Below are positions 33,928 through 42,330 of a stretch of 64,000 nt of DNA, one piece after another. The notes under the pieces are model-generated. The model did no database searches. It was not told the DNA's origin and worked only from the letters and a program-made list of their open reading frames with translations. Made by a program: the position numbers and the translations under genes. Location: contig AGIQ01000003.1 of the NCBI GenBank assembly GCA_000230935.2, positions 372,001-436,000 of the forward strand, in the 5' to 3' direction. Origin of the DNA: Mycolicibacterium rhodesiae JS60. GTDB lineage: Bacteria; Actinomycetota; Actinomycetes; Mycobacteriales; Mycobacteriaceae. Position 1 is the first letter of the stretch, and every line of letters begins with the position of its first letter.

Positions 33928-34559
33928 ATCTTGAGCGAGATGCCGTCGAGCAGCTGATCCAGCCCCGATCGGAACTCGCCGACATGGCTGTCGTCACCGT
34001 CGTCGAAGGCGCCGGCCTCGAGCGCGGACGCCAGCGCGGGGAACCGATCCGAGTCGATCACGCTGCGCAACAGGCCCGGGTAGTCCGGACCGTCCGCGGG
34101 CGCCTCGATTGCCAGGGCCGCGGCGCCGCGGGCGAAATGCAGTATCGCCAGGACGGCGGCCAGCTTGTCGCGCTCGCTCATCCGAGTCCCGCCGAGCGCG
34201 GCCAAACCGGCATCCAGCCAAGCCAATTGGCCCGGGTCGGCGGGCGGCCCGGCGGCCGACGCCGCCAGGATCCATGGATGCCGGTGGTAGACATCCCATA
34301 GCCCGAAGGCCCAATCGGTAAGGGCGGCACGCCAATCCGCGCCCCGGGCCGCCACCGGCGGCGGTCCGGAGGCGGCCGAGAGCATGCACACCACCAATTC
34401 GTCCTTGTTGGCGATATGCCGATACAGCGACATGGTGCCGCAGCCCAGCCGCTCGGCGAGCCTGGCCATCGATAGGGCGCCGAGGCCGTCGGCATCGGCG
34501 TGCTCGATCGCCGCCGTGACGATCCGGTCGCGGCTCAGGCGCAATTTCTGGTTGGGCAT
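33924..34559 (-). CDS. TetR/AcrR-family regulator (TetR_C-type)
   Basis: The product has about 211 residues from MPNQKLRLSRDRIV (ATG 34559). The helix-turn-helix is at about 10-55 (AIEHADADGLGALSMARLAERLGCGTMSLYRHIANKDELV). The C-terminal domain (WRAALTDWAFGLWDVYHRHPW) is of the TetR_C type seen in regulators of membrane or drug-related genes. It is divergent from the DUF2306 gene with two palindromes in the 49-bp gap, so it very probably represses that gene and itself. Inducer unknown. Confidence 0.9.
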   Translation of the reverse strand: MPNQKLRLSRDRIVTAAIEHADADGLGALSMARLAERLGCGTMSLYRHIANKDELVVCMLSAASGPPPVAARGADWRAALTDWAFGLWDVYHRHPWILAASAAGPPADPGQLAWLDAGLAALGGTRMSERDKLAAVLAILHFARGAAALAIEAPADGPDYPGLLRSVIDSDRFPALASALEAGAFDDGDDSHVGEFRSGLDQLLDGISLKI

Positions 34560-34590
34560 CGGGGCCAGCCTAAACGACCGACGCCGCAAA

Positions 34591-34626
34591 TGCGTATAGC
34601 GTACGCTTATGCGTATGCCATACGCA
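34591..34626. promoter_or_regulatory. Two adjacent palindromes, candidate TetR operators
   Basis: GCGTA-TAGCG-TACGC lies at 34592-34606 and TGCGTAT-GCC-ATACGCA at 34610-34626, the latter covering the ATG of the DUF2306 gene. Both contain the same half-site GCGTA. They are in the gap between the TetR gene and its divergent neighbour. Confidence 0.65.
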
Positions 34627-35235
34627 AAAATCCTCTCTCTGGTGGTCGCGGTGTTTCTCGTCTTCTCCCTGCCGCCCTATCTCACCGGCCACACCCGGGT
34701 GCCGGCGACATTCGCGCTGCACTACCCGCTGCTGGTGGCACACGTGATGTTCGGCGCCGTGGCGATGGTGATGGCCGTCGCCCAGATCTGGCCTGGACTG
34801 CGTGCCCGGCGACCGACACTGCACCGCCGCTGCGGTCGCATTTACGTGGCCACCGCCATCCCCGCCGCGCTCAGCGCGCTGGTCATCGGGGCCGCGACCC
34901 CGTTCGGGCCGTTCCTGGCCGTCAGCAATGTGACGCTTGCCTGCGTGTGGTTGTGGTTCACGTCGACCGGATACCTGCTCGTCCGCCGGCGCCGGTTCGC
35001 CGAGCACCGCCGTCAGATGGTCCTGTCCGCCACCCTCGCGCTGTCGATCATCACCAACCGGATCTGGACACCGATCATCTTCATCTCATTGCAGCCGTTG
35101 CAGGACAGCGTCTTTGACGGCAATCGGGACCACTACCTGTGGTTGGTCGCGGGTCTCGGTGCATGGTTCGGCTGGACGATACCGTTCTTCACGGTGCGGC
35201 GGTGGCTGAACCGCCAGCCGGCTATCGTGTCCTGA
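34609..35235 (+). CDS. DUF2306 membrane protein
   Basis: This 208-residue protein has about six hydrophobic segments (for example ILSLVVAVFLVFSLPPYL at 7-24, LLVAHVMFGAVAMVMAVAQI at 41-60, and LVAGLGAWFGWTIPFF near the end). The conserved patterns include HxxxG in the second segment, LHRRCGRIY near 71 and FAEHRRQMVLSATLALSIITNRIW near 130-155, typical of DUF2306, whose members may bind haem through the His residues. Expression is probably controlled by the divergent TetR. The 3' end overlaps the convergent P450 gene by 14 bp. Confidence 0.85.
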   Translation: MRMPYAKILSLVVAVFLVFSLPPYLTGHTRVPATFALHYPLLVAHVMFGAVAMVMAVAQIWPGLRARRPTLHRRCGRIYVATAIPAALSALVIGAATPFGPFLAVSNVTLACVWLWFTSTGYLLVRRRRFAEHRRQMVLSATLALSIITNRIWTPIIFISLQPLQDSVFDGNRDHYLWLVAGLGAWFGWTIPFFTVRRWLNRQPAIVS

Positions 35236-36394
35236 CCGGCAGCCGCGCCCAGCCCCGCACGCTGGATGTCCTTCCCCTGCTGGCATTTTCGTAGTCCACA
35301 TCCCAGTCGGTCCATCGTTTGAGAACCTCCTCGAACGCCACCCGGGCTTCGAGCCGGGCCAGCGCCGAACCGAGGCAGAAGTGGATGCCCTGACCGAAGC
35401 TCAGATGCCCGCCGCCGCGGTGGATGTCGAAGCGATCCGGGTCGGCGAAGTGCGCGTCGTCCCGGTTCGCCGAGCCGTTGAGCAACAACATGTGCGACCC
35501 CTCGGCGACAGTCTGGCCGTACAGTTCGACATCGCGCGCCACGTACCGCGCCTGGACGGGCGACGGCGGCTCGTAGCGCAGCGTCTCCTCCACCGCGCCC
35601 GCGATCAGCGACGGGTCCGCGGCGAGTTCCTGCCGTTGCTGCGGGTGTTCCCCCAGCAACTGGCCCATGAATCCGATGAGCCGGGCGGTGGTTTCATTGC
35701 CCGCACCGGCGATCATCGCCGTGTAAGCGAGCACTTCGTTGCGTTCCAGCCGTCGCCGGGTGCCGTCCGGTTCCTCGACCTCGGCGTTGAGCAGGTCGGT
35801 CATCAGATCATCGGAAGGATGGGCCGACCGCCACTCGATGTACTCGGCGAACTCCGCGATCGCATCCTGGAAGATCGTCGGGCTGACGTCGCCGGCGTCG
35901 GCGGCGACACTGATGCGGTGGTCGTTGCGGTCGCGAATCGCTTCCTGACTCTCCTCGGGAATGCCGAGCAGGTAGCCGATCGTCCGCATCGGCATCATCG
36001 CGCCGAGATCGACGACGAAGTCGAAACCGTCACCGTCCATGAGCGGTTCGAGCGCCCGGGCACAGAAGCCCCGCACCAGATCCTCGACCGCCAGCATGCG
36101 CCGCGGGGTGAAGACGCGCGACAGCAGCCGCCGGTGCAGATCGTGCAACGGCGGATCTTCGAACAGCAGAATGCCCGGCGGCACCTCGATGCCGCTGGCC
36201 AAGATGTCCAGGGTGGTGCCCCGACCGGATCGGTACGTCTGCCAGTCCGGAAGTGCCCGCGCCACATCGTCGTAACGGCTCAGCGCGTAGAAGCCGTGCT
36301 TGTCGTTGAAGTACAGCGGCGCCTCTTCGCGCATCCACCGCCACACCGGGTACGGATCGTCGTCGATCGCGAAATCAAAAGGGTCGTAGTACAT
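35222..36394 (-). CDS. Cytochrome P450 (second of the operon)
   Basis: The 390-residue soluble P450 has the I-helix AGAGNETTAR (about 235-244), the ExxR motif EETLRYEPPS near 280, and the haem-ligand loop FGQGIHFCLGSALAR near 340-355 with the Cys thiolate. The length is normal. It is the last gene of a coupled minus-strand set, 15 bp after the AveC-like gene. Electrons would come from a ferredoxin and reductase encoded elsewhere. Such P450s hydroxylate terpenes, steroids or fatty acids; the substrate cannot be read from the sequence. Confidence 0.93.
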   Translation of the reverse strand: MYYDPFDFAIDDDPYPVWRWMREEAPLYFNDKHGFYALSRYDDVARALPDWQTYRSGRGTTLDILASGIEVPPGILLFEDPPLHDLHRRLLSRVFTPRRMLAVEDLVRGFCARALEPLMDGDGFDFVVDLGAMMPMRTIGYLLGIPEESQEAIRDRNDHRISVAADAGDVSPTIFQDAIAEFAEYIEWRSAHPSDDLMTDLLNAEVEEPDGTRRRLERNEVLAYTAMIAGAGNETTARLIGFMGQLLGEHPQQRQELAADPSLIAGAVEETLRYEPPSPVQARYVARDVELYGQTVAEGSHMLLLNGSANRDDAHFADPDRFDIHRGGGHLSFGQGIHFCLGSALARLEARVAFEEVLKRWTDWDVDYENASRGRTSSVRGWARLPVRTR

Positions 36395-36409
36395 GTGTTC
36401 TCGGCTGGC

Positions 36410-37198
36410 CTATCTGGGTTGGTTCGGGACACCTGGGAAGAGCTGCTCGGTCGGGCCGACGGTCACGTAGCCACCCAGCTTGGTCGCGAGGTGAGGTGCG
36501 AACACCGCCCCGTACAGAAGGTGTCCCACGACGACGACCGCCACGATCGAGAGCACCGCCGATCCGACTCGGCTCGACGATCGGGTGTCGGCCCACACTT
36601 CGATCGCGTTGCGGCCCTGGTCGTCGGTGCGGCCGAGCAGATAGGCGAACACCATCATCTGCACACCCATCGCGATGGAGTCGTAGATCGGGTACTGGTG
36701 CTTGGTCCCCTCGAAGATCGCCAGCCCCGGAATCACGTAGCCGTAGTAGAAGACCCCGAGCTGCGCGCCGACGACCGCGTTGAAAAACAACGCCCAGCAG
36801 AACCCGACTCCGAAGCCGGCGATCAACAGGGTCTGCGGGCGCCGCCACCCGAACCGCTTCACCAGCCACCGGCCGACGGCCGCACCGATCAGCGCCGGGA
36901 AGACGAAGTAGGAGATGTATCCGATGGGCACCGAGGACGGCAGTCCGCCGCCCCAAGTCATGTTCATCGGCCACCAGGACGGCATCCGCGGGAGCGCAGG
37001 CGGGAACTGGGCGTACATCGCCCAGTCGTAGGGCGCCTCGATCCACGAGAACGAGATGGCCGAGATGGACACCAGCAGCAGCGGGTGGATGCGACCGCGT
37101 CGAATGCTCAGGTACACACCGACAAGCAGGAACACCACACCGCCGACGTAGGCGAAGGTGAGTCCGGCGATCATCACCGGCGTCAGCGGTGTATTCAT
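36410..37198 (-). CDS. Spirocyclase AveC-family membrane protein
   Basis: This 262-residue protein has about seven membrane segments (for example 8-30, 38-53, 92-112, 123-143, 147-162, 172-190, 212-233). Conserved patches are SFSWIEAPYDWAMYAQFPP near 50 and MNMTWGGGLPS near 78. AveC of Streptomyces avermitilis acts in spiroketal formation and dehydration in avermectin synthesis. Mycobacterial members of the family occur next to P450 and dehydrogenase genes and have no established reaction. The ATG overlaps the stop of a 31-codon gene (ATGA). Confidence 0.82.
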   Translation of the reverse strand: MNTPLTPVMIAGLTFAYVGGVVFLLVGVYLSIRRGRIHPLLLVSISAISFSWIEAPYDWAMYAQFPPALPRMPSWWPMNMTWGGGLPSSVPIGYISYFVFPALIGAAVGRWLVKRFGWRRPQTLLIAGFGVGFCWALFFNAVVGAQLGVFYYGYVIPGLAIFEGTKHQYPIYDSIAMGVQMMVFAYLLGRTDDQGRNAIEVWADTRSSSRVGSAVLSIVAVVVVGHLLYGAVFAPHLATKLGGYVTVGPTEQLFPGVPNQPR

Positions 37199-37290
37199 TT
37201 ATCCCGCGCTTCCGGATCGAAGTAGATGACCAGAGCGAAGATCAGCACGATCAGACCAAGCAGCGTGCCGAGCATGATGAGCGCACCCAT
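37195..37290 (-). CDS. 31-residue single-pass membrane peptide
   Basis: The sequence begins MGALIMLGTLLGLIVLIF and continues through a hydrophobic stretch to a charged tail YFDPEARDK, so it is one membrane helix with a short cytosolic or external tail. It starts 10 bp after the SDR stop, with GGA ahead of the ATG, and its TGA overlaps the ATG of the AveC-like gene. The coupling and the clean helix support a real gene that automatic annotation would miss. It probably partners the AveC-like protein, like the small subunits of other membrane complexes; this is inference. Confidence 0.65.
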   Translation of the reverse strand: MGALIMLGTLLGLIVLIFALVIYFDPEARDK

Positions 37291-37300
37291 GAAGGTTCCG

Positions 37301-38182
37301 TTATCCCCCAGGACCGTTCGGCCACTTGAGCAGTGAGCCGGCATCGACCCGGATCTGCTGCCCGGTGATGTAGCGGCTGTCGTCGCTGGCCAGGAACACG
37401 CCGAGGTTGGCCATGTCCTCGGGCTCGATGTACGGGATCGGCATCGCCTGGAAGAGCGTGAACAGCGGCTCGGCGTCTTCGCGGCTGGCCTGCTTACCCG
37501 CCTGGGTCAGGTCAGGCCGGAACATGCTGTACATCCCGTCGTTCTGCAGCAGATGGGTGTTGCAGTTGGTCGGATGGATCGCGTTGACGCGGATCATCCT
37601 GTCCGCCAACGCCAGTGACATCTCCTCGACGTATTCGATGATCACCCGCTTGCTCCAGCCGTACCCACGGCCGCCCGGTCCCATGTTCGGGTTGTCGGTG
37701 GTGCCCCGGATCATGCCTGCCGTCGAGCCGGTGATGATGACCGATGATCCGTCTGCCAGGTGCGGAACCGTCACCGCGACGGTGTTCATCACCCCGAGCA
37801 GATCCACGTCGCTGGCGTCCACGAACGACATCGCGTCGTGCGGGCGGCCCATGGCCATCGGCAGGATGCCGGCGTTGGCGACGACGATGTCGATCTTGCC
37901 GAAGTTCGCCACGCCGGCCTCGACGGCCTCACGCAGTTCGTGCCGCTCCCGGACGTCTCCCACCCGGGCGAGGACCTGGCGGCCGAGCTCCTTGACCGAG
38001 CGCTCGGTCTCCGCCAGGTCATCCGGTGTGGCCAGTGGGTAAGGGTTGGACGGGATGTCGCGGCAGATGTCGACGGCGATGATGTCGGCGCCTTCCCTGG
38101 CCATCGCGATTGCATGCGCCCGGCCCTGCCCGCGAGCCGCGCCGGTGATGAAAGCGACCTTTCCTTCCAGCTTTCCGCTCAT
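37301..38182 (-). CDS. Mycofactocin-coupled SDR-family oxidoreductase
   Basis: The product has 293 residues. The NAD-binding motif is FITGAARGQGRAHAIAMAREGADI (about 11-34), with NAGI near 104 and the catalytic Ser-Tyr-x3-Lys (ITGSTAG near 149; GYGWSK near 173). The RGQGRAHA form and the inserts mark the group of SDR enzymes that keep a non-exchangeable nicotinamide and pass electrons to mycofactocin, so an alcohol such as a P450 product may be oxidised. It overlaps the upstream P450 by 4 bp. Confidence 0.9.
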   Translation of the reverse strand: MSGKLEGKVAFITGAARGQGRAHAIAMAREGADIIAVDICRDIPSNPYPLATPDDLAETERSVKELGRQVLARVGDVRERHELREAVEAGVANFGKIDIVVANAGILPMAMGRPHDAMSFVDASDVDLLGVMNTVAVTVPHLADGSSVIITGSTAGMIRGTTDNPNMGPGGRGYGWSKRVIIEYVEEMSLALADRMIRVNAIHPTNCNTHLLQNDGMYSMFRPDLTQAGKQASREDAEPLFTLFQAMPIPYIEPEDMANLGVFLASDDSRYITGQQIRVDAGSLLKWPNGPGG

Positions 38183-39462
38183 CGGCTCTCCTCGAAGGTG
38201 ATGTGTAATTCGCTGAGCCCACGCATGATGAACGTCGGCTCGTATCGGTAGTGCCGGTTCTCGGCGGGCCCGTGGTCGGATTCGGAAATTCTGATGTCGT
38301 GCATGCGATCCAGGATGCGGTTCAGCGAGATTCGGCCCTCAGCCCTGGCCAGCGGCGCGCCCGGACAGGAGTGCGCACCGCGGATGAACGCGATGTGCTC
38401 GCGCACGTTCGACCGGTCGGCGCGAAACTCGTGCGGGTTCTCGAACTTGGCGGCGTCCCGGTTACAGGCGCCCGGAAGCAGCATCACTGTGGTTCCGGCC
38501 GGGACGGTGACATCTCCGATCGTCGTCGTGGTGCGCGCCATTCGGAAGTGGGCCTTGACCGGGCTCTCCATCCGGAGCGTCTCTTCGAGGAACGCCGGGA
38601 TCTTGCTGCGGTCGTCTCGTAGTTGCCCTTCGAATCCCGGGTTGTCGCCGATGAATCGGACCGCAGAGCTCACCAGCTTGGTCGTCGTCTCGCTCCCGGC
38701 GGCGAACAGGAACGTCGACAGGTTCACCACGTCGTCGAGGTCGGGGGTCGACCCGTCGTCGTATTTGGCCAGCGCCAGTCCGGTCAGCACGTCGCCGCGC
38801 GGCGTGCTCCTGCGTTCGTCGAGGTAGCGGTAGAACCGCTCGTTCAGCCACTCCAGCGGGTTGTGCGAGGTGGGCGTGTCCTTGCCGAGCTCACCAACGG
38901 TCTCGTTGTCGAACACCGCCTTGAAATCCTCGTGATCCTCGGCGGGTACGCCAAGCAGATCGGCAATCACCAACAGTGAGAAGGGTTTTGCGTAGTCGGC
39001 CAGGAACTCGCACTGTCCTTTGGCCAGGAAGGTGTCGAGCTGCTGGTCGGCCAGCCGCCACATGAAATCTTCGTTTTCCTTGAGCCGCTTGGGTGTGATG
39101 AGGGTATTCATCAGACTTCGGGTGCGGGTGTGCAGCGGTGGATCCTGTGACGTGATGTGTTCGGCCATCGGTACATTGGCGCAGTGCTGCTCGATCAGTT
39201 CGCTGACGTCGTCGCTCTCACCCGGGGTGATCGGCATGCCCGAGAACGGTCCCGCCACCGAGACGCAGGACGAGAACGCCGGATTCTTGTACACGCTCAA
39301 TGCCGCGTCGTATCCGGTGACGGCCAGCACGTTGAACGCGGTGGCCGGCGTCACCGGGCATTTCGAACGCAGGTGGTCGAAGTAGGGATACGGGTCGGGA
39401 ACCAGCGTCTGGTCGGTGAAGAAGTCCACCAGGTCGTAGTCGGTCAAAAGATCTGTCCTCAA
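38179..39462 (-). CDS. Cytochrome P450 (first of the operon)
   Basis: This 427-residue P450 has the I-helix motif FAAGSETTTK (about 240-250), the ExxR motif EETLRMESPVK near 292, and the haem loop FIRGAHSCPGAPLAR near 372-386. The haem loop has RGAHSC rather than the usual G-x-G-x-H-x-C, which is acceptable in some actinobacterial families. It overlaps ALDH upstream and SDR downstream by 4 bp each. It is distantly related to the second P450 of the operon, so the two probably act on different positions or substrates of one pathway. Confidence 0.93.
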   Translation of the reverse strand: MRTDLLTDYDLVDFFTDQTLVPDPYPYFDHLRSKCPVTPATAFNVLAVTGYDAALSVYKNPAFSSCVSVAGPFSGMPITPGESDDVSELIEQHCANVPMAEHITSQDPPLHTRTRSLMNTLITPKRLKENEDFMWRLADQQLDTFLAKGQCEFLADYAKPFSLLVIADLLGVPAEDHEDFKAVFDNETVGELGKDTPTSHNPLEWLNERFYRYLDERRSTPRGDVLTGLALAKYDDGSTPDLDDVVNLSTFLFAAGSETTTKLVSSAVRFIGDNPGFEGQLRDDRSKIPAFLEETLRMESPVKAHFRMARTTTTIGDVTVPAGTTVMLLPGACNRDAAKFENPHEFRADRSNVREHIAFIRGAHSCPGAPLARAEGRISLNRILDRMHDIRISESDHGPAENRHYRYEPTFIMRGLSELHITFEESR

Positions 39463-40934
39463 TTCGCTGGATAGGCAACCGATTTGATCTCGGTGTATTG
39501 GTCGAATCCAGCGGTGCCGTTCTGCCGACCCACACCACTGGCCTTGTATCCCCCGAACGGCGTATCGGCACCGTAGCCTGCGGTGCCGTTGAGCCCGATG
39601 AACCCGGCCCGCAGTCGGCGGGCCACCGACAGTGCTCTGTCCAGAGTGCCCGCCATGACATTGCCGGCCAGACCGTAGGGGCTGTCGTTGGCGATGCGCA
39701 CGGCGTCATCCTCGTCGTCGAACGGGATCACCGAGAGCACCGGGCCGAAGATCTCTTCCTGGGCGATCGTCATCGAGTTGTCGACGTTGACGAAAAGCGT
39801 TGGCTTGACGAAATATCCCTTGTCGAGCCCTTCGGGCGCCTCGGCTCCGCCGACGAGCAGCGTTGCACCCTCCTCGACACCTTTGCCGATGTAGCCGCGA
39901 ATCCGGCTGCGCTGCCGGTCGGAGATCACCGGGCCGCACAGCGTGCCCGGGTCTTGTGGGTCACCGGCGGCGACACCGGAGTAAATGCCGCGCAGGATCT
40001 CCACCCCTTCGTCGTACCGGGAGCGGGGCAGTAGCAGGCGGGTGGGGTTGGCACATCCCTGGCCGGCGTGCATGCAGGGGGCGATGCCCATCATGCAGCC
40101 GATCGCGAAGTCCGCGTCCTCCAGAACGATGGTCGCCGACTTGCCGCCGAGTTCGAGGAACAGCCGCTTCATGGTCGCGGCGCCCTTCTCCATGATCCGC
40201 TGCCCCACCACCGTCGATCCGGTGAACGAGATCATGTCGACCTTCGGTGAGAGCGTGAGTTCCTCGCCGACGAAGTGATCCGACGCGGTGACGACATTGA
40301 CGACGCCGGGCGGGATGTCGGTGTTCTCGGCGATCAGCCGGCCCAGCCGGGTCGCGTTGAACGGCGTGTTGGGCGCCGGCTTCAGCACGACGGTGTTGCC
40401 GGTCCCCAGGGCCTGGCCGATCTTCTGGATGGTGACCTCGAACGGGAAGTTCCACGGCACGATCGCGCCGACGACACCGACCGGTTCCCGCCAGACCTTG
40501 CGGGTGGTGTTGACCCCGGTGACCGACACGACGGTGTCGCCCAACGAGGTCTCCCAGGCGTATTCGTCGATGAGTTGAACCGGGTAACGCAGCGCGTCCG
40601 CCAGCGGGGCGTCGAGCTGCGGCCCGTGGGTGATCGCGCGCGGACAGCCGACCTCGCGGATGAGTTCCTCGCGAAGTTCTTCCCGCTCGCCTTCCAGCGC
40701 GTCCTGCAGCTGCAACAGGCACATCTGCCGGAAGGCGTGGTTGGTGGCCCAATCGGTGTCGTCGAACGCGCGCCGGGCCGCGTCGATGGCGCGGTGCATA
40801 TCGGCCTTCGACGCGTCGGCCACCTCACCGATGACCTCTTCGGTCGCCGGATTGATGTTGGCGAAGCTGCCTGCCTCGCCGTCGACGAGCTTGCCGTCGA
40901 TCATCATCTTCGGCTCGAAGCGTGCGTCAGCCAT
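39459..40934 (-). CDS. Aldehyde dehydrogenase family protein
   Basis: The product has about 491 residues from MADARFEPKMMIDGK (ATG 40934). The active site has Asn in VPWNFPFE near 155, Glu in LELGGKSAT near 253 and the catalytic Cys in GQGCANPTR near 287. EEIFGPVLSV is near 387 and a C-terminal PFGGYKASGVGR near 455 completes the fold. It oxidises an aldehyde to an acid with NAD(P). It is the first gene of the coupled set and overlaps the next gene by 4 bp, so an SDR-made aldehyde is a plausible substrate. Divergent from the double-TetR gene. Confidence 0.93.
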   Translation of the reverse strand: MADARFEPKMMIDGKLVDGEAGSFANINPATEEVIGEVADASKADMHRAIDAARRAFDDTDWATNHAFRQMCLLQLQDALEGEREELREELIREVGCPRAITHGPQLDAPLADALRYPVQLIDEYAWETSLGDTVVSVTGVNTTRKVWREPVGVVGAIVPWNFPFEVTIQKIGQALGTGNTVVLKPAPNTPFNATRLGRLIAENTDIPPGVVNVVTASDHFVGEELTLSPKVDMISFTGSTVVGQRIMEKGAATMKRLFLELGGKSATIVLEDADFAIGCMMGIAPCMHAGQGCANPTRLLLPRSRYDEGVEILRGIYSGVAAGDPQDPGTLCGPVISDRQRSRIRGYIGKGVEEGATLLVGGAEAPEGLDKGYFVKPTLFVNVDNSMTIAQEEIFGPVLSVIPFDDEDDAVRIANDSPYGLAGNVMAGTLDRALSVARRLRAGFIGLNGTAGYGADTPFGGYKASGVGRQNGTAGFDQYTEIKSVAYPAN

Positions 40935-40958
40935 TGTTTCTGCCCATCGGGTCTTCGA

Positions 40959-40974
40959 CCTAACTTTTGTTCGG
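40959..40974. promoter_or_regulatory. Imperfect palindrome upstream of the ALDH-P450 operon
   Basis: CCTAAC-TTTT-GTTCGG has 6-bp arms with one mismatch and lies 25-40 bp before the ALDH start, in the 143-bp gap to the divergent double-TetR gene. A second weak palindrome, ACCA-AACATC-TGGT, lies at about 41047-41060 next to the regulator. Both are candidate operators. Confidence 0.4.
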
Positions 40975-41077
40975 ACCCTACCCAGTCGGATAGCCGTCGT
41001 CAACGATAGAGTGGCCTGTGCCTGACCGGCGTTCTGCTACCTTTTACCAAACATCTGGTCAGCTGGGCGGAGGTGCA

Positions 41078-42325
41078 ATGGTACGACGCACCGAGATACT
41101 GCAGTCCGCCGCCGCGCTGATCGCCGTGTCCGGGCTCCGAACGTCGTTACAGGACATCGCCGACGCCGCGGGTATCCAGGCGGGCAGCCTGTACCACCAC
41201 TTCGACTCCAAAGAAGCGATCCTCGTCGAGCTGCTGCGGCGCTACCACGAGGATCTCGACCGGATCGCCGCGCAGGCCGAGAGCCGTCTGGACGACCCGG
41301 GCACGTTGTCGGCGTTCGACCGCCTCGTCGATCTCGGTTCGGCGATCGCCCAGTGCGCGGTGACTCATCGGGCCGCACTGCAGATGACCTTCTACGAATT
41401 CCCGTCGCCGGACCCGGAGCTGACCACGCTCGCCCAGCAGCGGCCGGCCGCGATCTTGGCGGCCACCGTGCAGACCCTGCGGGTCGCGAGGTGGAGCGGC
41501 TACATCGGATCGCACGTCCTCCTTCCGGTCTTCGCCGACCGGTTCGTGCAGACGATGCTGCACGTCGGCCTGGATGTCATCCGGCACAATGCCGGCGCCG
41601 ACAAGCTCGCCGCCCTGTTGTGCCGGATTCTGTTGGAGGGGCTGGCCACCGAGATCGTCACGGACGCCGAACTCGATGCCTCGCCCGCGTACTGCGCCGC
41701 CGACGAGGTGGTGCAGTCCTGGCCGGAGGCGACCGATCCCGACGACGAGGGCGGACGCATCCGGGCGGTCGCCCGTACTGAGTTCGGCCGCAAGGGCTTC
41801 GAGTTCACCTCGATCCGGGACATCGCCTCGGCCGCCGGCCTCGGGATTGGCACGGTGTACCGGCTGATCGGCTCCAAAGACCAACTGTTGGCCGACATCA
41901 TGCGCACCTTCGGCGAGAAGATCGCGCCGGGATGGACCCGCGTGCTGCAGTCGAGCTCCTCGCCACTGGAGAAGATCGACGCGATGTCATGGATTCACAC
42001 CAACGTGCTGGACCGTTTCGGTGACGAGTTCCGCATCCAGCTGGCGTGGATGCGTCAGTGTCCGCCGGACACCCCGAGTCCCGGCTGGCTGTTCTCGACT
42101 CGCGTCGAGCAGATGAAATCACTTCTGGCCGAGGGCATCCGGTCTGGCGAGATCGGCATCGACTGCCCGTCGAACGAGACGCTGGCTCGTGCCGTCATCG
42201 GAGTCGGCTGGATCCCGGAGAACATCCTGCGTGATCTGGGGACCAGAGCCGCACAGATCCACGTCCGCGACACGTCATTGCGTGGCATCGCGCGGCGCCG
42301 AGATTCGGCCGACGGCAACCGGTAG
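41078..42325 (+). CDS. Transcriptional regulator with two TetR-type domains
   Basis: This 415-residue protein contains two complete TetR helix-turn-helix units. One is at about 5-55 (SLQDIADAAGIQAGSLYHHF) and a second at about 227-275 (SIRDIASAAGLGIGTVYRLIGSK), each followed by its own helical ligand domain. Usual TetR proteins are about 200 residues and dimeric, so this chain is a covalent dimer-like fusion. GGAGG precedes the ATG at 41078; a GTG at 41018 is in frame but less likely. It is divergent from the ALDH-P450 operon, which it probably controls. Confidence 0.9.
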   Translation: MVRRTEILQSAAALIAVSGLRTSLQDIADAAGIQAGSLYHHFDSKEAILVELLRRYHEDLDRIAAQAESRLDDPGTLSAFDRLVDLGSAIAQCAVTHRAALQMTFYEFPSPDPELTTLAQQRPAAILAATVQTLRVARWSGYIGSHVLLPVFADRFVQTMLHVGLDVIRHNAGADKLAALLCRILLEGLATEIVTDAELDASPAYCAADEVVQSWPEATDPDDEGGRIRAVARTEFGRKGFEFTSIRDIASAAGLGIGTVYRLIGSKDQLLADIMRTFGEKIAPGWTRVLQSSSSPLEKIDAMSWIHTNVLDRFGDEFRIQLAWMRQCPPDTPSPGWLFSTRVEQMKSLLAEGIRSGEIGIDCPSNETLARAVIGVGWIPENILRDLGTRAAQIHVRDTSLRGIARRRDSADGNR

Positions 42326-42330
42326 CCTGT

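Noticed and set aside
35381..37225. A 614-codon open frame on the plus strand across the P450 and AveC-like genes
   Set aside because: It runs antisense to two well-supported genes and has the composition of a high-GC shadow frame.
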